A stretch of DNA of 64,000 bases, from contig NZ_LMBZ01000002.1 in assembly GCF_001439635.1 (NCBI RefSeq), positions 129,891-193,890 on the forward strand, read 5' to 3'. The stretch comes from Solibacillus cecembensis (GTDB taxonomy: Bacteria; Bacillota; Bacilli; Bacillales_A; Planococcaceae). The translations under genes were made by a program, and so were the position numbers. Below are positions 36,908 to 45,622 of the stretch, one piece after another (positions within the stretch are counted from its first letter, which is position 1; every line of letters begins with the position of its first letter). The notes beneath the pieces are model-generated. The model did no database searches. It saw nothing but the letters and a program-made list of their open reading frames with translations, and was not told the DNA's origin.

Positions 36908-36918
36908 TCCTAAGAAAA

Positions 36919-36955
36919 AGTACTATTAATTCAAGTAATTAATAGTATTTTTGTT
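36919..36955 (+). terminator. Terminator after the deaminase gene
   Basis: TACTATTAATT (36921-36931) and AATTAATAGTA (36937-36947) form a perfect 11-bp stem followed by a T-run. Confidence 0.85.
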
Positions 36956-36959
36956 TTTC

Positions 36960-36990
36960 GTAAACTTTTTCCTACCACTCAACCGTCTTA
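36960..36990 (+). promoter_or_regulatory. ECF promoter of sigV
   Basis: GTAAAC (36960-36965) and CGTCTTA (36984-36990) match the AAC/CGTC pattern of ECF promoters with an 18-bp spacer. They lie 35 bp before the sigma gene, consistent with autoregulation by SigV. Confidence 0.55.
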
Positions 36991-37024
36991 TAAGTGTCGA
37001 CAAATAAAAGAGAGGAATTTTGAC

Positions 37025-37519
37025 ATGGATGTGAAATTAGAACAATTGTTCATCGATTTCGTGCGGGACAACAAAAAACAACTTTACTTATTCGCTTATA
37101 GCTATGTGAAAAATGAACAGGATGCACTTGATATTATCCAAGATAGTATTCAAAAAGCGTGGCAATCCCTTCATAAAATAGAAAAAATAGCGCAATTGAA
37201 AAGTTGGTTTTATCAAATTGTTGCACGGACGTCGATTGATTTTTTACGTAAAATGAAACGCATACAAGTGATGGATGAAGAAGAAATTAGCTATGTATCG
37301 CCACAACAACAGGATACATATGAAGATGTGGATTTAGAAAATGCAATGGATCAGCTGCCATACCCTTTAAAAGAAGTGATTATTTTAAGATTTTTTGAGG
37401 ATCAGAAATTAGAGGATGTTGCCATTATTTTAAATATCCCATTAAGTACGGCAAAATCCAGACTTTATAAGGCATTAAAATTATTAAAAATAGAGTTAAG
37501 TGAGGAAGGGTGCAAGTAA
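37025..37519 (+). CDS. sigV: ECF RNA polymerase sigma factor SigV
   Basis: The 164-residue sigma factor has region 2 (LFAYSYVKNEQDALDIIQDSIQKAW) and region 4 (LPYPLKEVIILRFFEDQKLE, then LSTAKSRLYKALK). With the RsiV-type partner directly after it, this is the lysozyme-stress system known from B. subtilis, where SigV turns on cell-wall modification genes. AGAGGAA precedes the ATG. Its own ECF promoter lies upstream. Confidence 0.9.
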   Translation: MDVKLEQLFIDFVRDNKKQLYLFAYSYVKNEQDALDIIQDSIQKAWQSLHKIEKIAQLKSWFYQIVARTSIDFLRKMKRIQVMDEEEISYVSPQQQDTYEDVDLENAMDQLPYPLKEVIILRFFEDQKLEDVAIILNIPLSTAKSRLYKALKLLKIELSEEGCK

Positions 37520-37520
37520 A

Positions 37521-38393
37521 ATGGACGACAAATTAAAAAACATGAAAAAGAAATACGAGGATGTGCCAATTCCAAAAGAGTTGGATGAGGTCATTGAAAA
37601 TAGTTTAAAACGCAAACCGAAAAAACGTAATAAAGTGAGCTGGTGGCTTGGTTCTGCGGCTGCAGCGAGCGTGATTTTTGTAGGCGGTATTAATGCAAGT
37701 CCAGCAATGGCAAAAAGTTTAGCTCAAATTCCAGTGCTTGCTGCTGTAGTTGAAGTGTTAACATTTACAGAATACGAAGTGAAAGACGGCAATTATGAAG
37801 CCAATATTAAAGTGCCGCAAATTACGGGTGATTCTGACGAAATCCAGGCTTTAAATGCGCAATTTGAGGCGGAAGGAAAAGCATTATACGAGGATTTTAC
37901 AAAGGAAACAAGCTACATGGACGGGGGACATTTAGGGGTTGATAGTGGCTACATCGTCGAAACAGATACTGATCAATTGCTGTCAATGGGGCGCTATGTT
38001 GTCAATACGGTCGCATCGTCATCAACGGTTATGCAGTACACGACGATTGATAAAGAGAAGCAAATCGCCTTGACATTGCCAGGCTTATTTAAAGATGCAA
38101 GCTATGTGCCGGTCATTAGCGAATATGTTAAGCAACAAATGCGCGATGAAATGGTTGCATCAAATGGGGAATCTACGTATTGGGTAGGTGGAACGGGTAT
38201 GGTTGAAGAAGATTTATTCGAACTATTTGAAACCATTTCAAGCGAACAAAATTTCTATATTACGGAGCAGGGGAAATTAGTTATTGCCTTTGATAAATAT
38301 GAAGTAGCACCAGGTTATATGGGGCTTGTGAAATTTGAAATACCTACTGAATTGATACAAGAAATGCTAGTAAGTGACGTTTATATTCATTAA
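37521..38393 (+). CDS. rsiV: Anti-sigma factor RsiV, lysozyme receptor type
   Basis: The 290-residue protein has a cytoplasmic sigma-binding part (about 1-40), one membrane helix at about 43-60, then an INASPAMAKSLAQIPVLAAVV segment where site-1 cleavage would occur. An extracytoplasmic DUF3298-type domain ends APGYMGLVKFEIP. In B. subtilis RsiV binds lysozyme and is then cut to free SigV. The ATG at 37521 is 1 nt after the sigV stop and follows GAGGAAGGG; an overlapping GTG at 37500 is rejected. Confidence 0.92.
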   Translation: MDDKLKNMKKKYEDVPIPKELDEVIENSLKRKPKKRNKVSWWLGSAAAASVIFVGGINASPAMAKSLAQIPVLAAVVEVLTFTEYEVKDGNYEANIKVPQITGDSDEIQALNAQFEAEGKALYEDFTKETSYMDGGHLGVDSGYIVETDTDQLLSMGRYVVNTVASSSTVMQYTTIDKEKQIALTLPGLFKDASYVPVISEYVKQQMRDEMVASNGESTYWVGGTGMVEEDLFELFETISSEQNFYITEQGKLVIAFDKYEVAPGYMGLVKFEIPTELIQEMLVSDVYIH

Positions 38394-38399
38394 ACAATT

Positions 38400-38441
38400 A
38401 GAAAAGGGATGCGGAGTAATTGAACCGCATCCCTTTTCTGT
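38400..38441. terminator. Bidirectional terminator between rsiV and the VOC gene
   Basis: AGAAAAGGGATGCGG and CCGCATCCCTTTTCT form a perfect 15-bp stem with a 10-nt loop between convergent genes. Confidence 0.88.
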
Positions 38442-38444
38442 TAG

Positions 38445-38828
38445 TTATTTCTGTATGATTTGAATAAGATTGCCGCATGTATCATCGAAGACAGCAATTG
38501 TAAATTCGCCCATGTTTGTTGGCTCCATAGTAAACTTAACGCCACTTTCAGATAAACGTTTGTATTCTTTATGAATATCTTCAACGCCAAACATTGTTGC
38601 TGGAATCCCTTCGGCAACTAAGTTCGTTTGATAATCTTTGGCAGTCGGATTGTCATTAGGTTCAAGTACAAGCTCGGTGCCTCCTTGATTTTCAGAAGAA
38701 ACGAGCGCAATCCACCTAAATTTTCCGGCGGGAACGTCATGCTTTTTAACAAATCCAAGTGTTTCTGTATAAAACTTTAGTGCCTTTTCTTGATCTTCCA
38801 CGAATAAACTAGTAACAATAATTTTCAT
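38445..38828 (-). CDS. VOC (glyoxalase/bleomycin-resistance-like) protein
   Basis: The 127-residue two-beta-alpha-beta-beta-beta VOC protein has an N-terminal TSLFVEDQEKALKFYTETLGF and a C-terminal FDDTCGNLIQI. Both halves have residues at the usual metal positions (E in GTELVLEP; the last strand ends with N-L-I-Q-I). The substrate is unknown. The start at 38828 has a GGAGG box on the minus strand; a longer upstream frame of 56 residues is not family-like. Confidence 0.85.
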   Translation of the reverse strand: MKIIVTSLFVEDQEKALKFYTETLGFVKKHDVPAGKFRWIALVSSENQGGTELVLEPNDNPTAKDYQTNLVAEGIPATMFGVEDIHKEYKRLSESGVKFTMEPTNMGEFTIAVFDDTCGNLIQIIQK

Positions 38829-39051
38829 ACTGTTATTGCCTCCTTTAATAGTTGCGATGGATGGTGCGGACCTAATCATCTGACTGTAAGTAATGAAACG
38901 TATGTTCGCCAGAAGGGTTGCTTCTATAATACCTCTTTTTTTGCACCATTTACAACAAAATATTAATTTGAAAATATTATCTTGATAAATACACAATTTT
39001 TATTATAATTTTTGTTTACTTTATCCAGGAAGCTTTAAAATCCTAAATTGA

Positions 39052-39096
39052 AAAAACGCTGTTCGTACCTGCATGTTAAGCAGAGCGAACAGCATT
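39052..39096 (-). terminator. Terminator of the TetR-SMR operon
   Basis: On the minus strand GCTGTTCG and CGAACAGC pair, with an inner GCAG stem, followed by U6. Confidence 0.85.
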
Positions 39097-39110
39097 TTCA
39101 CTAATGTAAC

Positions 39111-39425
39111 TTATTGCGTTAACTTCAGCCCTACAACAGCAATCAATATAAACGAAATAAATAAAATACGTTTCCAGTTTTTTGATTCCTTATAAAACAG
39201 CATACCTACTAATGTCCCGCCTACAGTACCAATACCAGTCCATACAGCGTAAGAAAGTCCCATTGGTAATGTTTTCATGGCCAGCGCAAGCAATGTAAAG
39301 CTACATGCAAAGGAGCCAAATAATAAAGCAAAAGCACCGATAGAACGCTTTTGAACGACTTTATTCATGCCAATGACACCGCTCACTTCAAACAATCCTG
39401 CAAAAATTAAATATACCCAAGCCAT
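39111..39425 (-). CDS. Small multidrug resistance (SMR) transporter subunit
   Basis: The 104-residue, four-helix SMR protein has the membrane-embedded glutamate in FAGLFEVSGVIGMNK and the SYAVWTGIGTVGG loop. It is paired with a second SMR gene directly upstream, their ends overlapping (TAATG). Paired SMR proteins of Bacillus (YkkCD, YvdRS type) work as heterodimers for cations or guanidinium-like compounds. Confidence 0.9.
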   Translation of the reverse strand: MAWVYLIFAGLFEVSGVIGMNKVVQKRSIGAFALLFGSFACSFTLLALAMKTLPMGLSYAVWTGIGTVGGTLVGMLFYKESKNWKRILFISFILIAVVGLKLTQ

Positions 39426-39763
39426 TATGCATCCCTCGTTTCTTTCGGTTCATCAGATACAAGCTTAAGTCCGATTACCCCAACAAGTAGCAGGGAGATA
39501 AATCCGATTTTTGCTAGACTGAATGGTTCGTTGAAAAGGACTGTTTCTACAATGACCGTTCCAGCGGTTCCAATTCCGGTAAAGACCGCATAAACCGTCG
39601 CAACAGGAAGTTTGTCATTCGCAATAATTAAAATGTAAAACGATAGGACAATGAGTACGACAACTCCGCCCCACATCCAAAGGGTTGATGCGTATTTCAA
39701 CCCCATAGCCCAAATAATTTCAATAAGACCAGCTAATAATACAAGTAGCCAATATTTCGTCAT
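39425..39763 (-). CDS. Small multidrug resistance (SMR) transporter subunit, partner
   Basis: The 112-residue, four-helix SMR protein has the conserved glutamate in AGLIEIIWAMGLKYA. The W in this motif is common in the SugE/Gdx branch. It overlaps the TetR gene by 4 nt upstream and the second SMR gene downstream, so all three form one operon. The repressor probably senses the pump's substrate. Confidence 0.9.
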   Translation of the reverse strand: MTKYWLLVLLAGLIEIIWAMGLKYASTLWMWGGVVVLIVLSFYILIIANDKLPVATVYAVFTGIGTAGTVIVETVLFNEPFSLAKIGFISLLLVGVIGLKLVSDEPKETRDA

Positions 39764-40335
39764 GATGTTTCACCTCGATATGTTAGTCCTCGATAAAATA
39801 CAGTCCAACTCGCCTGCAATCTCTTTTCAAAGCGCGCATGCCCCCCGTAAAGCATTTCTACAAATAAGCTATCGAGCAAGGCTAAATAACTAATGGCAGC
39901 CTCTTGTGGCGAAACGGCAATCGATTGCAGCTTAAAATAATGGGTAAACTGTTGTTCAAGGCTATCTAAATAATAATAAACATGTTCCATTAGTTGTTTT
40001 TCTAAATGCGGTGGAGGAAAAAAAGCAGAACGTAAAAAGAATTTCGTCAAAACTTGCTCAGCAAAGCGTTTTTCACAAGCATGTAAAAGTTGAAATAATA
40101 TTTTTTCCATCTTTCCTTTTTTATTGTCTTCAAAAAACTGTTCAATAAAGGCAAGTTCAAATTCCATTGCTTCTTTTGAAAGGGTCGTATATAGCGCATC
40201 TTTACTTTTAAAATACGTATAAATCGATTGCTTTTTAATGCCGACTTCTTCTGCAATTTGCGCTAAAGAACCACCATTATAACCGTTTTCAGCAAAGTTT
40301 TTGAAAGCCGCTACTTTTATTTTTTGAATGGTCAT
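39760..40335 (-). CDS. TetR family repressor
   Basis: The 191-residue repressor has an N-terminal helix-turn-helix (FAENGYNGGSLAQIAEEVGI, KKQSIYTYFKSK) and a helical ligand domain. It is the first gene of the operon with the SMR pair, consistent with autoregulated control of efflux. The start has an AAGGTG-type box on the minus strand. Confidence 0.9.
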   Translation of the reverse strand: MTIQKIKVAAFKNFAENGYNGGSLAQIAEEVGIKKQSIYTYFKSKDALYTTLSKEAMEFELAFIEQFFEDNKKGKMEKILFQLLHACEKRFAEQVLTKFFLRSAFFPPPHLEKQLMEHVYYYLDSLEQQFTHYFKLQSIAVSPQEAAISYLALLDSLFVEMLYGGHARFEKRLQASWTVFYRGLTYRGETS

Positions 40336-40348
40336 TTAATCACCTTCC

Positions 40349-40364
40349 TAACGTTCGTCAGTTA
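40349..40364. promoter_or_regulatory. Candidate TetR operator
   Basis: TAAC-GTTCGTCA-GTTA is a short dyad 13 bp before the TetR start codon. Half-sites are only 4 bp, so it needs testing by comparison with relatives. Confidence 0.35.
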
Positions 40365-40455
40365 AAAATAACATAATGCCATTGTTATTGCAAGGTCAAT
40401 GATTTACATTTGAAAGAGATTATTATTTCGAATCAAATAAAAACGAGGTGTAACA

Positions 40456-41010
40456 ATGGAGAGATGTGCATGGTTAAAACTAGATGATCCAATTTATGTT
40501 GCGTATCATGATGAAGAGTGGGGTGTGCCTGTTTATGAGGACCGCCATCTTTTTGAAATGATTTGCTTAGAAGGTGCACAAGCTGGATTAAGCTGGTTGA
40601 CGATTTTAAAAAAGAGAGAAGGATATCGCCAAGCATTTAATCAATTTGATGCAGAAAAAATCATTCATTATGATGCGGAGAAATTAGCCGAATTAAAAGA
40701 AAATCCAGCTATCATACGCAATCGCTTGAAAATTCAAAGCGTCGTAACGAATGCCAATGCCTTTTTAGCGATGCAACAAAAGCACGGCTCTTTTTCTAAC
40801 TATATATGGTCCTTTGTAGACGGAAAACCAATAATCAATCAGTGGCAAACGATTGCGGAAGTGCCGATCACGACCGAAATTAGTGACCGCATGAGCAAGC
40901 AATTAAAAAAAGACGGCTTCAAATTTGTTGGAAGTACAATTTGCTATTCCTTTATGCAAGCAGTTGGCATGGTGAACGATCATACGGTGGATTGCCTTTG
41001 TCGGAAATAG
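40456..41010 (+). CDS. tag: DNA-3-methyladenine glycosylase I
   Basis: The 184-residue base-excision enzyme removes 3-methyladenine. The N-terminal RCAWLKLDDPIYVAYHDEEWG has the zinc-binding C4 and a following H. The helix-hairpin-helix region LEGAQAGLSWLTILKKRE follows, and the C-terminal DHTVDCLC supplies the other zinc ligands. GAGGTG precedes the ATG. It is a single gene divergent from the TetR operon. Confidence 0.95.
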   Translation: MERCAWLKLDDPIYVAYHDEEWGVPVYEDRHLFEMICLEGAQAGLSWLTILKKREGYRQAFNQFDAEKIIHYDAEKLAELKENPAIIRNRLKIQSVVTNANAFLAMQQKHGSFSNYIWSFVDGKPIINQWQTIAEVPITTEISDRMSKQLKKDGFKFVGSTICYSFMQAVGMVNDHTVDCLCRK

Positions 41011-41286
41011 GGTATATCCGTAAAAAGACAGGGATTAGCACAACTACTTACTATTCTCGGAAATTATGATTCAGTATGGTGTAAATGTAATATATCCTCC
41101 AAACGTCCTGCTGTACATTGAAAATAGCAAGAAATACGGGCTGTCAAATTGAGTGCTAATACCTAATTTTGAATATTTTGTCTGTGTCACTTGACTCAAT
41201 TTTCATTTTTTTCATAATTTTCACCTTCACCAAAATGGGATACGGCTTATAATCGAATTAATGAAGTAGTAGAGGGAGTATGGCTT
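41011..41286 (+). other. Intergenic, no gene recognised
   Basis: This is 276 bp of AT-rich sequence between tag and the GTPase gene. It holds no convincing ORF or strong hairpin. The last bases carry the AGAGGGAG ribosome binding site for 41287. Confidence 0.5.
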
Positions 41287-43125
41287 ATGACTGAAGAAAA
41301 AACTATTGATACACTCGTAAAAGAAAATCCACCACCATTGCAACAATTGATTGAACGTCTAAAGCCATTACATGTAATTTTATCGCAAAACTCTTACGTG
41401 AAAGATACAACACATCGTCTAAAACGAATTATTGATGATTCAGAAAGTCAGCCAATGTTGCTTATGTTAGGGAAAGAACGCGTAGGCAAAACAACATTAA
41501 TTAATAGTTTATTAGGACGTGCATTATTTACAGGGGGTACAGATCAGCCTACGAGCATCAATACATTTATTCGTTTTGGTGAGCAGGAATGCATTAAAGC
41601 CTACTTCTTAGATGGTGTCATTGCTACATTTGATATTTCAAAATTACATTTAATTACGGTTTCCGATACGTTTAGTGCCCAAATCATTCGAGAACATTTA
41701 GATTATATTGAAGTGTACATTAAACATGATTTATTAAAGTCAGTAACGATTGTCGATTCTGTTGCACTTGAAGTCGGACCAAATAACACAGCCTATTTTT
41801 CACAAACATTGTTACAACGTGTGGATGAAGTATTTTGGGTACTTCGAAGTGGTTCGCCTGCAACGGATGATGAAATCAATTTATTGAAGAAGATGGAAAC
41901 ATTTGCAATTACACCTCATTTTATTGTGAATGCAATTGACCAAGAAGACGGGGATATCACCTCATTTATCGAGTCGGAAAAATCCCGCTACGGACATGCG
42001 ATTGGTGACATTGTTCCAGTGTCGGCACTGCAAGCATTAGAAGCACGCAAGACGCATGATATGCAGCTATTGATCGATTCGCGTATTACGGAACTGACGC
42101 AATTAATTCATCGTATCGTAAGTAATAAACAAAAGAAAACGCGCCATGTGACGGAGCAGCTTATTCATTGGTTGGAGCGACTTCGAAAAGAGGTTGAAAT
42201 GATTCCGACGCGCGAGCCATATATTTCAGCATTTGAAAGTGTGGAGCGCCATAATTCCGAGGCTGAGTTTGAATTTACTCGCCAACAGCGTGACCGGGCC
42301 TTAATTTCTTCTTATGAAGAAGAGTATCAAAATGTGAGTGTCATATTTAATAATGTACAAACGCTGTATCAGCTTCTGCAAACATTAGCGAGTGAGTTGT
42401 ATTTACGAGATGCAGAAATTGAAAAATATGAAGAAAATGCGGCGCTCTATCAACAATTCGTGCGAGATTATCGAAAATTGCACGGGGAATATTCGATGGA
42501 ATACACGCGTTTTGAAAAGCAATATAAAAAATTGTCTGGAAAGTCCTTGGAATTCCCTATCGTCGACCCTGAAAATGAAGAGTTTCTAAAAGGGCGCATC
42601 GCAACACTAAATAAAATGCAGCAACAATGCATTGAAAAATTAGAAGCGATTCAAAGGTATGAAGGTTACGTTTGTGAAAATTTATATGCGGTCCAAAATC
42701 GATTAAATGATCTTGCTGCGAAGCGATTAAAATCGATTGTTTCACAGTTGAGTGATTTAAATATTCAACGAAAAAATGAACGGATTTTCCTAAAGTCTTA
42801 CGTGGATAAGCTATCTGAATTTAATTGCATTGTGGAATCACAGGGCTTTTTACGTGATGCGGTGTTGCCTTATATGGCGGGGGAGCAATTGCCTCTTTCT
42901 GAGCAGGAAAAACAGCATGTTTACAATACGATTGATTGTATTTGCGCGGTCGACTTAACGCACCAAGCATTGTATAAGCGCTCCACAATTCCAGAGCCAG
43001 ATGATTTAATGGCACAGTTTGAATTTGAATCGAAATACAAATTAAACGGCCTAAGCTTAACGGAATCGGATGTCAAGTCCGACCTACCAGAAGCGCCGAA
43101 AGAAATCAATTACGCCTTGGCGTAA
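41287..43125 (+). CDS. Dynamin-like GTPase with coiled-coil tail
   Basis: The 612-residue protein has P-loop GKERVGKTT at residues 62-70 and switch-type T in DQPTSINTF. VDSVALE stands where a DxPG motif is expected, and NAID stands for the N/T-K-x-D motif. Residues about 270-520 are largely helical and charged, typical of the stalk of bacterial dynamins. There is no obvious membrane helix. Bacterial dynamins remodel or protect membranes. The altered G3 and G4 motifs may weaken GTP specificity. It is transcribed alone; its tail forms a hairpin at the stop. Confidence 0.8.
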   Translation: MTEEKTIDTLVKENPPPLQQLIERLKPLHVILSQNSYVKDTTHRLKRIIDDSESQPMLLMLGKERVGKTTLINSLLGRALFTGGTDQPTSINTFIRFGEQECIKAYFLDGVIATFDISKLHLITVSDTFSAQIIREHLDYIEVYIKHDLLKSVTIVDSVALEVGPNNTAYFSQTLLQRVDEVFWVLRSGSPATDDEINLLKKMETFAITPHFIVNAIDQEDGDITSFIESEKSRYGHAIGDIVPVSALQALEARKTHDMQLLIDSRITELTQLIHRIVSNKQKKTRHVTEQLIHWLERLRKEVEMIPTREPYISAFESVERHNSEAEFEFTRQQRDRALISSYEEEYQNVSVIFNNVQTLYQLLQTLASELYLRDAEIEKYEENAALYQQFVRDYRKLHGEYSMEYTRFEKQYKKLSGKSLEFPIVDPENEEFLKGRIATLNKMQQQCIEKLEAIQRYEGYVCENLYAVQNRLNDLAAKRLKSIVSQLSDLNIQRKNERIFLKSYVDKLSEFNCIVESQGFLRDAVLPYMAGEQLPLSEQEKQHVYNTIDCICAVDLTHQALYKRSTIPEPDDLMAQFEFESKYKLNGLSLTESDVKSDLPEAPKEINYALA

Positions 43126-43143
43126 TTGCGTCCAGATTTTTTT
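43108..43143 (+). terminator. Hairpin over the GTPase stop codon
   Basis: AATTACGCC-TT-GGCGTAATT overlaps the stop. A T7 run starts 9 nt later, at about 43137. A further stem TTTTTCGAGC/GCTCGAAAAA (43139-43160) follows. Confidence 0.55.
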
Positions 43144-43176
43144 CGAGCTTGCTCGAAAAATTCCTCTAAAAATCTG

Positions 43177-43213
43177 TGACATCCGCCGGGAGCATAACTT
43201 TATTCAGCAGGGT
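43177..43213. repeat. Dispersed repeat, copy 1 (ATCCGCCGGG element)
   Basis: TGACATCCGCCGGG followed by TAACTTTATTCAGC-GGGT is shared with 47641-47676. This copy lacks the complete right arm seen in copy 2. It appears to be a genome-dispersed intergenic element. Confidence 0.7.
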
Positions 43214-43307
43214 TTAAAACCCAACTGATTAAAGGTGATATTTGGTATAACCGCCTGAATAGTGGAAATAGAGGACTTCTGCTGAAGCAAGTTAAAGATG
43301 TAAAACG

Positions 43308-43352
43308 AAAGCCGCTAGTATAGGATCATTTCCATACTTGGCGGCTTTTTTG
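43308..43352. terminator. Bidirectional terminator between the GTPase gene and yfkAB
   Basis: AAAGCCGC-TAGTAT pairs with ATACTTGGCGGCTTT and is flanked by A- and T-runs, between convergent genes. Confidence 0.82.
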
Positions 43353-43357
43353 TTTTT

Positions 43358-44467
43358 TTATTTAGCGGAACCACTAATAAAGGCTTCCTCTTCATAATAC
43401 ATATTTTTTACTAACACATTAGGTCCTAAGCACTTTACAGCTGGACAGTGGCAGTTTAAGCTTTTCGCAAGGTCAGTAGCAAGCCATTTATCAAACACGG
43501 CGGGCAAAGAATCGGTTTGAATATTGCCTAGTGCGGGCGTATCGCCAAAATCAGTGACGATAACATCGCCTGAAAAAATATTAATATTTAAACGTGAGCG
43601 CCCATCAGGATCATTGCGTAATGTAACGTTTTTCGCCTCACGTAGACGGGTTAACAGCTTTTGGTCTTCTTCATTTGAACTACATGGATAAAAAGGGAGT
43701 GTCCCAAATAACATCCACGTATTTTCATCGCGATTATCCAATATTTGATGAATGGCTTCACGTGTTTCTTCAAGAGATAATGAACTAAGTGCGGAAGCGA
43801 AGTCTGAAGGATACATAGGGTGAATTTCGTGCCTAGCACACTTCATTTCTTCCACGATTTGACGGTGGATATGGTCTAAATAAGGTAAAGTTTTTTTATT
43901 AAGCATTGTTTCAGCAGATACCATCACGCCATTTTCAGCGAGCATTTTTGAATTGTCAATCATGCGTTGGAACAGTGCCGCTCTTTGCTCAACAGTTGGT
44001 TTCCGGTCCATCATCGCAAAGCCTGTTTCCACAAATTCCTCAATCGTTCCCCAGTTATGAGAAATATGTAGCACATCTAAATACGGTGCAATTTTTAAAT
44101 ACCGCGCGCCCTCCATCGTTAAATTGGAGTTCATCTGTGTTCGGACGCCTCGTTCATGGGCATATTTTAACAATGGTAACACATAATTTTGAATCGACTT
44201 TTTACTCATCATTGGTTCGCCACCCGTAATACTGAGCGTTTGTAAATGGGGAATTTCGTCTAAGCGCTGTAAAATGAGTTCGATTGGTAAAGCGTCTGGG
44301 TCTTTCGTTTGAAGCGTGTAACCGACTGCGCAATGTGCACAGCGCATATTACAAAGGTTCGTCGTTGTAAATTCGATATTCGACAAGGTCATTTGCCCAT
44401 GTTTTTCGATATCTAAATAAGCCTCCCATGGATCATAGCTTGGGCTAATTTCTTTTAACGTGTTCAT
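43358..44467 (-). CDS. yfkAB: Radical SAM/CxCxxxxC protein YfkAB
   Basis: The 369-residue radical SAM enzyme has cluster motif CNMRCAHC (CxxxCxxC) near residue 38, the GGEP motif in SITGGEPMM, and a C-terminal CHCPAVKC (CxCxxxxC) that gives the YfkAB family its name and may bind a second cluster. The reaction is unknown. It stands alone, convergent with the GTPase gene. The start has an AAAGGAAG box. Confidence 0.92.
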   Translation of the reverse strand: MNTLKEISPSYDPWEAYLDIEKHGQMTLSNIEFTTTNLCNMRCAHCAVGYTLQTKDPDALPIELILQRLDEIPHLQTLSITGGEPMMSKKSIQNYVLPLLKYAHERGVRTQMNSNLTMEGARYLKIAPYLDVLHISHNWGTIEEFVETGFAMMDRKPTVEQRAALFQRMIDNSKMLAENGVMVSAETMLNKKTLPYLDHIHRQIVEEMKCARHEIHPMYPSDFASALSSLSLEETREAIHQILDNRDENTWMLFGTLPFYPCSSNEEDQKLLTRLREAKNVTLRNDPDGRSRLNINIFSGDVIVTDFGDTPALGNIQTDSLPAVFDKWLATDLAKSLNCHCPAVKCLGPNVLVKNMYYEEEAFISGSAK

Positions 44468-44535
44468 GATATGTAAAACTTCCTTTCTAGCATTCTATTT
44501 TCTCATATAATGCGCACTTTGCAAATGAAAGGCTA

Positions 44536-45282
44536 TTAATATTCGTTACTTTTTAGTACAAATTGATAGAATAATGAGGTGATGAATAAACTAATGAAAA
44601 ATGAATCGATTATGCGAACGACAACGATTCCGTAACTTAAAATTGAAATATAGTCGATTATATACCAGGAAACGACGATGGCTAGCGTTAAAAGTATAAG
44701 AGAGAACCAAAAAATGAGCTTTTGTTTCATTTGAATGTCCGTCTTTTTTTGTTTTTGAGCGTACGTCCTGAAATACATATATCCAATGATTAACATGAGC
44801 CCGACTAATGTACTCCCATGTTGTAAAAATTTATACAACGGAATGTCAAAATGGAAGATTGTAAAAGTGTGCGCTAAAGTGGTTGGGAATTTCTGAACCA
44901 TATAGCCATTTTGATGTGTAAAAGAATCCCATGTGATATGTGTCAACATCCCAAGCAATGCCGAGTAAACGAAGATGATGACTCTGAGTGCATAATTCGC
45001 ATGTAAACGGCTCTTAGTAGAATCTTGTAGGAACGCAGGTATATGGTTAAATAGTGTTTGATAAATAAAAAAATGAAAAATCAAGTAAAAAAATGCAACG
45101 AGCGGGAGATTGTAAGTCAAAAATCCCGAAAAGGTATGCCCAATGACACCGATTGGTTGCCCTCTTAAAAAATATTCAAAGTCAGGAGCCATACTACCTA
45201 AAACGAGTGCAGGGAAATGGATGTATTTGCTTTTTCTAGAGAAGGGTAATACGGCTGCGGGATGTGCAAATGTTAATGGCAT
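44536..45282 (-). CDS. DUF4184 family membrane protein
   Basis: The 248-residue polytopic protein has the DUF4184 opening MPLTFAHPAAVLPF and GSMAPDFEYFLRG, then HITWDSFTH. The repeated His and Asp residues recall metal-dependent phospholipase-like membrane proteins (YdjM type), but no activity is known. About six membrane helices follow. It is a single gene with an AAAGGAG box. Confidence 0.85.
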   Translation of the reverse strand: MPLTFAHPAAVLPFSRKSKYIHFPALVLGSMAPDFEYFLRGQPIGVIGHTFSGFLTYNLPLVAFFYLIFHFFIYQTLFNHIPAFLQDSTKSRLHANYALRVIIFVYSALLGMLTHITWDSFTHQNGYMVQKFPTTLAHTFTIFHFDIPLYKFLQHGSTLVGLMLIIGYMYFRTYAQKQKKTDIQMKQKLIFWFSLILLTLAIVVSWYIIDYISILSYGIVVVRIIDSFFISLFITSLFYQFVLKSNEY

Positions 45283-45622
45283 GATAATAAACTCCTTTAT
45301 ATATCGTTCGCTTTGTTTAGCCTAAGCGAACTCATAGTGCTTGTTGGAACGAGTTCTTTCGTACAAAAAAATCAGTTCACTTACACGAAAAGTTTGCACC
45401 AATATAGCATTATAACATTATTGTAAAATAGATTGCAGGTTTTCTTTAATTAGTAACAATGAGATAGAAAAATGCAACTTATACTTGGGTGATGGAGAGA
45501 AGAAAGGGGGTATCATACAAGTTAGTACATATTTGATAAGGGAATGAATATTTTCCAAATCAAATAAAAACGCTCAGAAAATCCGAGCGTTTTTAAGGTA
45601 ATAAGCGAGTGAGCTCAAGTAT
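45283..45622 (-). other. Intergenic region with one terminator
   Basis: No gene is visible. It holds the promoter side of the DUF4184 gene and the terminator at 45566-45594. The rest is AT-rich. Confidence 0.5.
45566..45594 (-). terminator. Terminator of the beta-helix gene
   Basis: AAAAACGCTC and GAGCGTTTTT form a perfect 10-bp stem with a 9-nt loop. As minus-strand RNA it ends in a U-run. Confidence 0.88.

Noticed and set aside
39764..40455. Guanidine-type riboswitch for the SMR pair
   Set aside because: The SMR genes follow a TetR gene with overlapping ends, leaving no leader space; control by TetR is the simpler reading.
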